A stretch of DNA of 64,000 bases, from the NCBI GenBank assembly GCA_006226375.1, contig SBHC01000046.1:1-64000 (forward strand), read 5' to 3'. A program made the position numbers and the translations under genes. This stretch comes from Deltaproteobacteria bacterium (GTDB taxonomy: Bacteria; Myxococcota_C; UBA6777). The notes beneath the pieces were generated by a model. It had not been told where the DNA came from and made no database searches. It saw nothing but the letters and a program-made list of their open reading frames with translations. Shown piece after piece: positions 62,255-64,000 of this stretch (positions are counted from its first letter, which is position 1; every line of letters begins with the position of its first letter).

Positions 62255-62282
62255 ATTATAGGGGGGTTAGGGCATAGGTCAA
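62255..62282 (-). promoter_or_regulatory. Sigma-70 promoter of the hydA-permease operon
   Basis: On the minus strand TTGACC (62277-62282) and a perfect TATAAT (62255-62260) are separated by 16 bases. This is the best-looking promoter in the window. Transcription should begin near 62248, about 38 bases before the start. Confidence 0.65.
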
Positions 62283-62372
62283 GCGGATTTCTCATCTCTA
62301 AAACGGCTTGACCCTGTGACAATGCGGAATCGTTTGGGTAGTACAAGTTGTGGCTTTCTCAAGGAGATTGGT

Positions 62373-63620
62373 ATGAATCGACTCTCTCGACATCACAACG
62401 TTTCTATCCTTGTTGCCTTTCTGCTGCTGTGGAGTGCCTTGGGTCTTTCCTCTCTTGTGGCTTGCTCTACAGAGCCATTCTTCCAGAAGGAAACCGTCAC
62501 TCAAGAAGCCATCGGACAGCCCGATGAAGCCGGTGGTGCCGATGTCAACGCAACCACAGAGGCCACAGCCAATGAGCCTGTTGTTGTAGGAGAAAGCGAG
62601 CAAGAATCTCAACCTGTCGATGCTTCGGTGCCTGAAGCCCCTGAAGGTGACGCCGCAGCCTCCGAACCTGTGGCTCCCGACACAGCGAGTTCACCCGAAT
62701 CTTCGTCTCCTCCTGAAGCCCAACCCGACACCAACAATCCATTTCAGGGCGTTCCCATGGTGGAAGGGTGCCCTATCTTTCCCAAGTCGAGTCCATGGAA
62801 CACGGACATTTCCAAAGCTCCTGTGGATCCCAATTCGGCCAAGATAATTGCGAAGATTGGAGCCAATGACTCCGTTCGTGCGGATTTTGGAACGGTCTAT
62901 AAGGGAGCACCCATAGGCATTCCTTTTGTTGTGGTAGGTGCCAACCAAAAGAAGGTTCCTGTGAAGTTCTTGTACGCGGACGAAAGTGACCCAGGTCCTT
63001 ATCCCATTCCCAACAACGCTCCGATTGAAGGAGGAGCTAACGGGACAGGCGATCGTCATGTGCTTGTTTTGCAAAAGAGCGTGTGCAAGCTCTACGAATT
63101 GTTTAATGCGTTTCCCCGGCAAGGGTTCTGGGATGCAGGCTCTGGGGCTATCTTTGATTTGCGCTCGGACAAGCTTCGCCCTGACACCTGGACCAGCGCG
63201 GATGCTGCGGGCTTACCGATCTTTCCGGGCTTGGTGAGGTACGAAGAGGTGAAGGCTGGAGAGATTCGTCATGCGCTGCGGTTCACTGTGACCAAAACCC
63301 AACGAGCGTTTGTCCATCCTGCGACGCATTGGGCGTCTTCTGCGACAGATACGTTGTTGCCTCCCATGGGGATGAGAGTCCGGCTGAAAGCGAGCTTTAA
63401 CATCACGGGATTTCCCCGCAATGTTCAGGTGATTCTTAGAGCGTTGAAGAAGTATGGAATGTTTGTGAGCGACAACGGTGGGAACTGGTTCATCTCTGGC
63501 GCACCCAACATGAAGTGGGACGATGATGAGCTGCGCAACGTGTTGAAGGTCAAAGGCAAAGATCTTGAGGTTGTCCGAATGGGGAAAGTCTATCGTCCTG
63601 CTGACTTTGGCCGACCCTAA
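62373..63620 (+). CDS. Lipoprotein of unknown function
   Basis: A 415-residue protein with a signal peptide and a lipobox at LVACS (Cys31), then an acidic linker of about 100 residues rich in Ala, Glu, Pro and Ser. The folded domain (about 130-415) begins EGCPIFPKSSPWNTDISKAPVD and includes GIPFVVVGANQKKVPVKF, GDRHVLVLQKSVCKLYELF and GMFVSDNGGNWFISGAPNMKW. Similar domains occur in secreted proteins of other bacteria but I cannot name a reaction. AAGGAG precedes ATG 62373. Confidence 0.65.
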   Translation: MNRLSRHHNVSILVAFLLLWSALGLSSLVACSTEPFFQKETVTQEAIGQPDEAGGADVNATTEATANEPVVVGESEQESQPVDASVPEAPEGDAAASEPVAPDTASSPESSSPPEAQPDTNNPFQGVPMVEGCPIFPKSSPWNTDISKAPVDPNSAKIIAKIGANDSVRADFGTVYKGAPIGIPFVVVGANQKKVPVKFLYADESDPGPYPIPNNAPIEGGANGTGDRHVLVLQKSVCKLYELFNAFPRQGFWDAGSGAIFDLRSDKLRPDTWTSADAAGLPIFPGLVRYEEVKAGEIRHALRFTVTKTQRAFVHPATHWASSATDTLLPPMGMRVRLKASFNITGFPRNVQVILRALKKYGMFVSDNGGNWFISGAPNMKWDDDELRNVLKVKGKDLEVVRMGKVYRPADFGRP

Positions 63621-63627
63621 AAATCGC

Positions 63628-64000
63628 TTAGGTAAACCATTTCTGTGCGAAGCCGACCAACCAATAGGCTGCAATGGCAAGCTGTACCACAAAGAATGTG
63701 AATCGAATCTGCACGGCGATAACGCTGGTTGATAGGATGTGAGTAACAACCTGACCCAGGCGTGCGAGCAAAAAGTAGACGGCCAATCCATTCGTAATGC
63801 TCGTGCTTTGGGTCGCAATGGCCATGAGCAGAATGCCGCCCCAGATCGGTGCGTTCTCGTACAAGTTGGCGTGAGCACGACAGAGACGTTGGTTGAGAGG
63901 GGACACTTCTTCGCCGGTCGTGCTGAAGTCGTTGGCCGCAATCTTGCCCTGTAGCGTGAGAATCGCTCGGTGGCTGATGATCCAGGTGACCAACACAAGG
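63628..64000 (-). CDS. MAPEG-family membrane protein, partial
   Basis: The frame is open to the window edge and codes for at least 124 residues. It has RLCRAHANLYENAPIWGG, the MAPEG core with conserved Asn and Glu, and three hydrophobic segments. A GTG at 63996 could be a start, but family proteins normally have another N-terminal helix, so the gene probably begins beyond the window. Function is unknown. Confidence 0.75.
   Translation of the reverse strand, partial: LVLVTWIISHRAILTLQGKIAANDFSTTGEEVSPLNQRLCRAHANLYENAPIWGGILLMAIATQSTSITNGLAVYFLLARLGQVVTHILSTSVIAVQIRFTFFVVQLAIAAYWLVGFAQKWFT

Overview
The window looks like chromosomal DNA of a free-living Gram-negative bacterium, most likely a Myxococcota/Bradymonadota-type (former deltaproteobacterial) lineage of moderate GC. 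The support is inferential: many lipoproteins and secreted proteins (trypsin-like, VWA, ASH-repeat, fasciclin, ceramidase-like), a C-terminal tail resembling the MYXO-CTERM sorting signal, a C-factor-like short-chain dehydrogenase, and large protease/TPR fusions. I see no rRNA, tRNA, CRISPR array, transposase or phage module. Genes are mostly monocistronic or in two-gene units on both strands, with well-formed AGGAG-type ribosome binding sites that set most starts.

Layout. 0-4.8 kb: end of an unknown gene, an AlkB-like dioxygenase, a small cytochrome-b-like membrane protein, a trypsin-like lipoprotein with a MYXO-CTERM-like tail, and a Ppx/GppA phosphatase. 4.9-9.4 kb: a secreted HtrA-like protease fused to TPR repeats, with a downstream lipoprotein. 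9.4-16.4 kb: three short-chain dehydrogenases, a fasciclin protein, a neutral-ceramidase-like lipoprotein and a PP2C phosphatase. 16.5-26.4 kb: an RNase Z-like metallo-hydrolase, a BCCT transporter, a long ASH/VWA lipoprotein, an alpha/beta hydrolase, a DUF4833 protein, and a divergent metallo-hydrolase/LysR pair around a strong inverted repeat. 26.5-31.1 kb: one 1531-residue pentapeptide-like membrane protein in AT-richer DNA. 31.6-41.7 kb: BtuF-like and AraC genes, a U32/RlhA peptidase, a divergent azoreductase/LysR pair, a tandem-duplicated cyclophilin, and a TetR/PLP-decarboxylase operon. 42-52 kb: a dual-specificity phosphatase, a VWA protein, small exported proteins, ExoD, a phospholipase A2-like protein with a cysteine/lysine repeat tail, an EEP-family hydrolase, a MAPEG protein and a catalytically degenerate GyrB-like protein. 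52.5-62.3 kb: a VOC protein and a reductive pyrimidine (or hydantoin) catabolic cluster. The window ends with a lipoprotein and a partial MAPEG gene.

The clearest pathway is at 53-62.3 kb. An NCS1 permease would import a nucleobase or hydantoin, a PreA-like enzyme would reduce the ring, dihydropyrimidinase would open it, a class III aminotransferase would deaminate beta-alanine or a related amine, and an MmsA-type dehydrogenase would convert the semialdehyde to acyl-CoA. Beta-ureidopropionase and a PreT partner are not in the window, and PreA lacks its usual iron-sulfur tail.

The strongest candidates for something undescribed are the phospholipase A2-like protein with four 20-residue Cys/Lys repeats, the GyrB-like pseudo-ATPase without a TOPRIM domain, the giant pentapeptide-like membrane protein, and a shared palindrome (CACACSGTGTG) in front of two nearby genes that suggests a small regulon.
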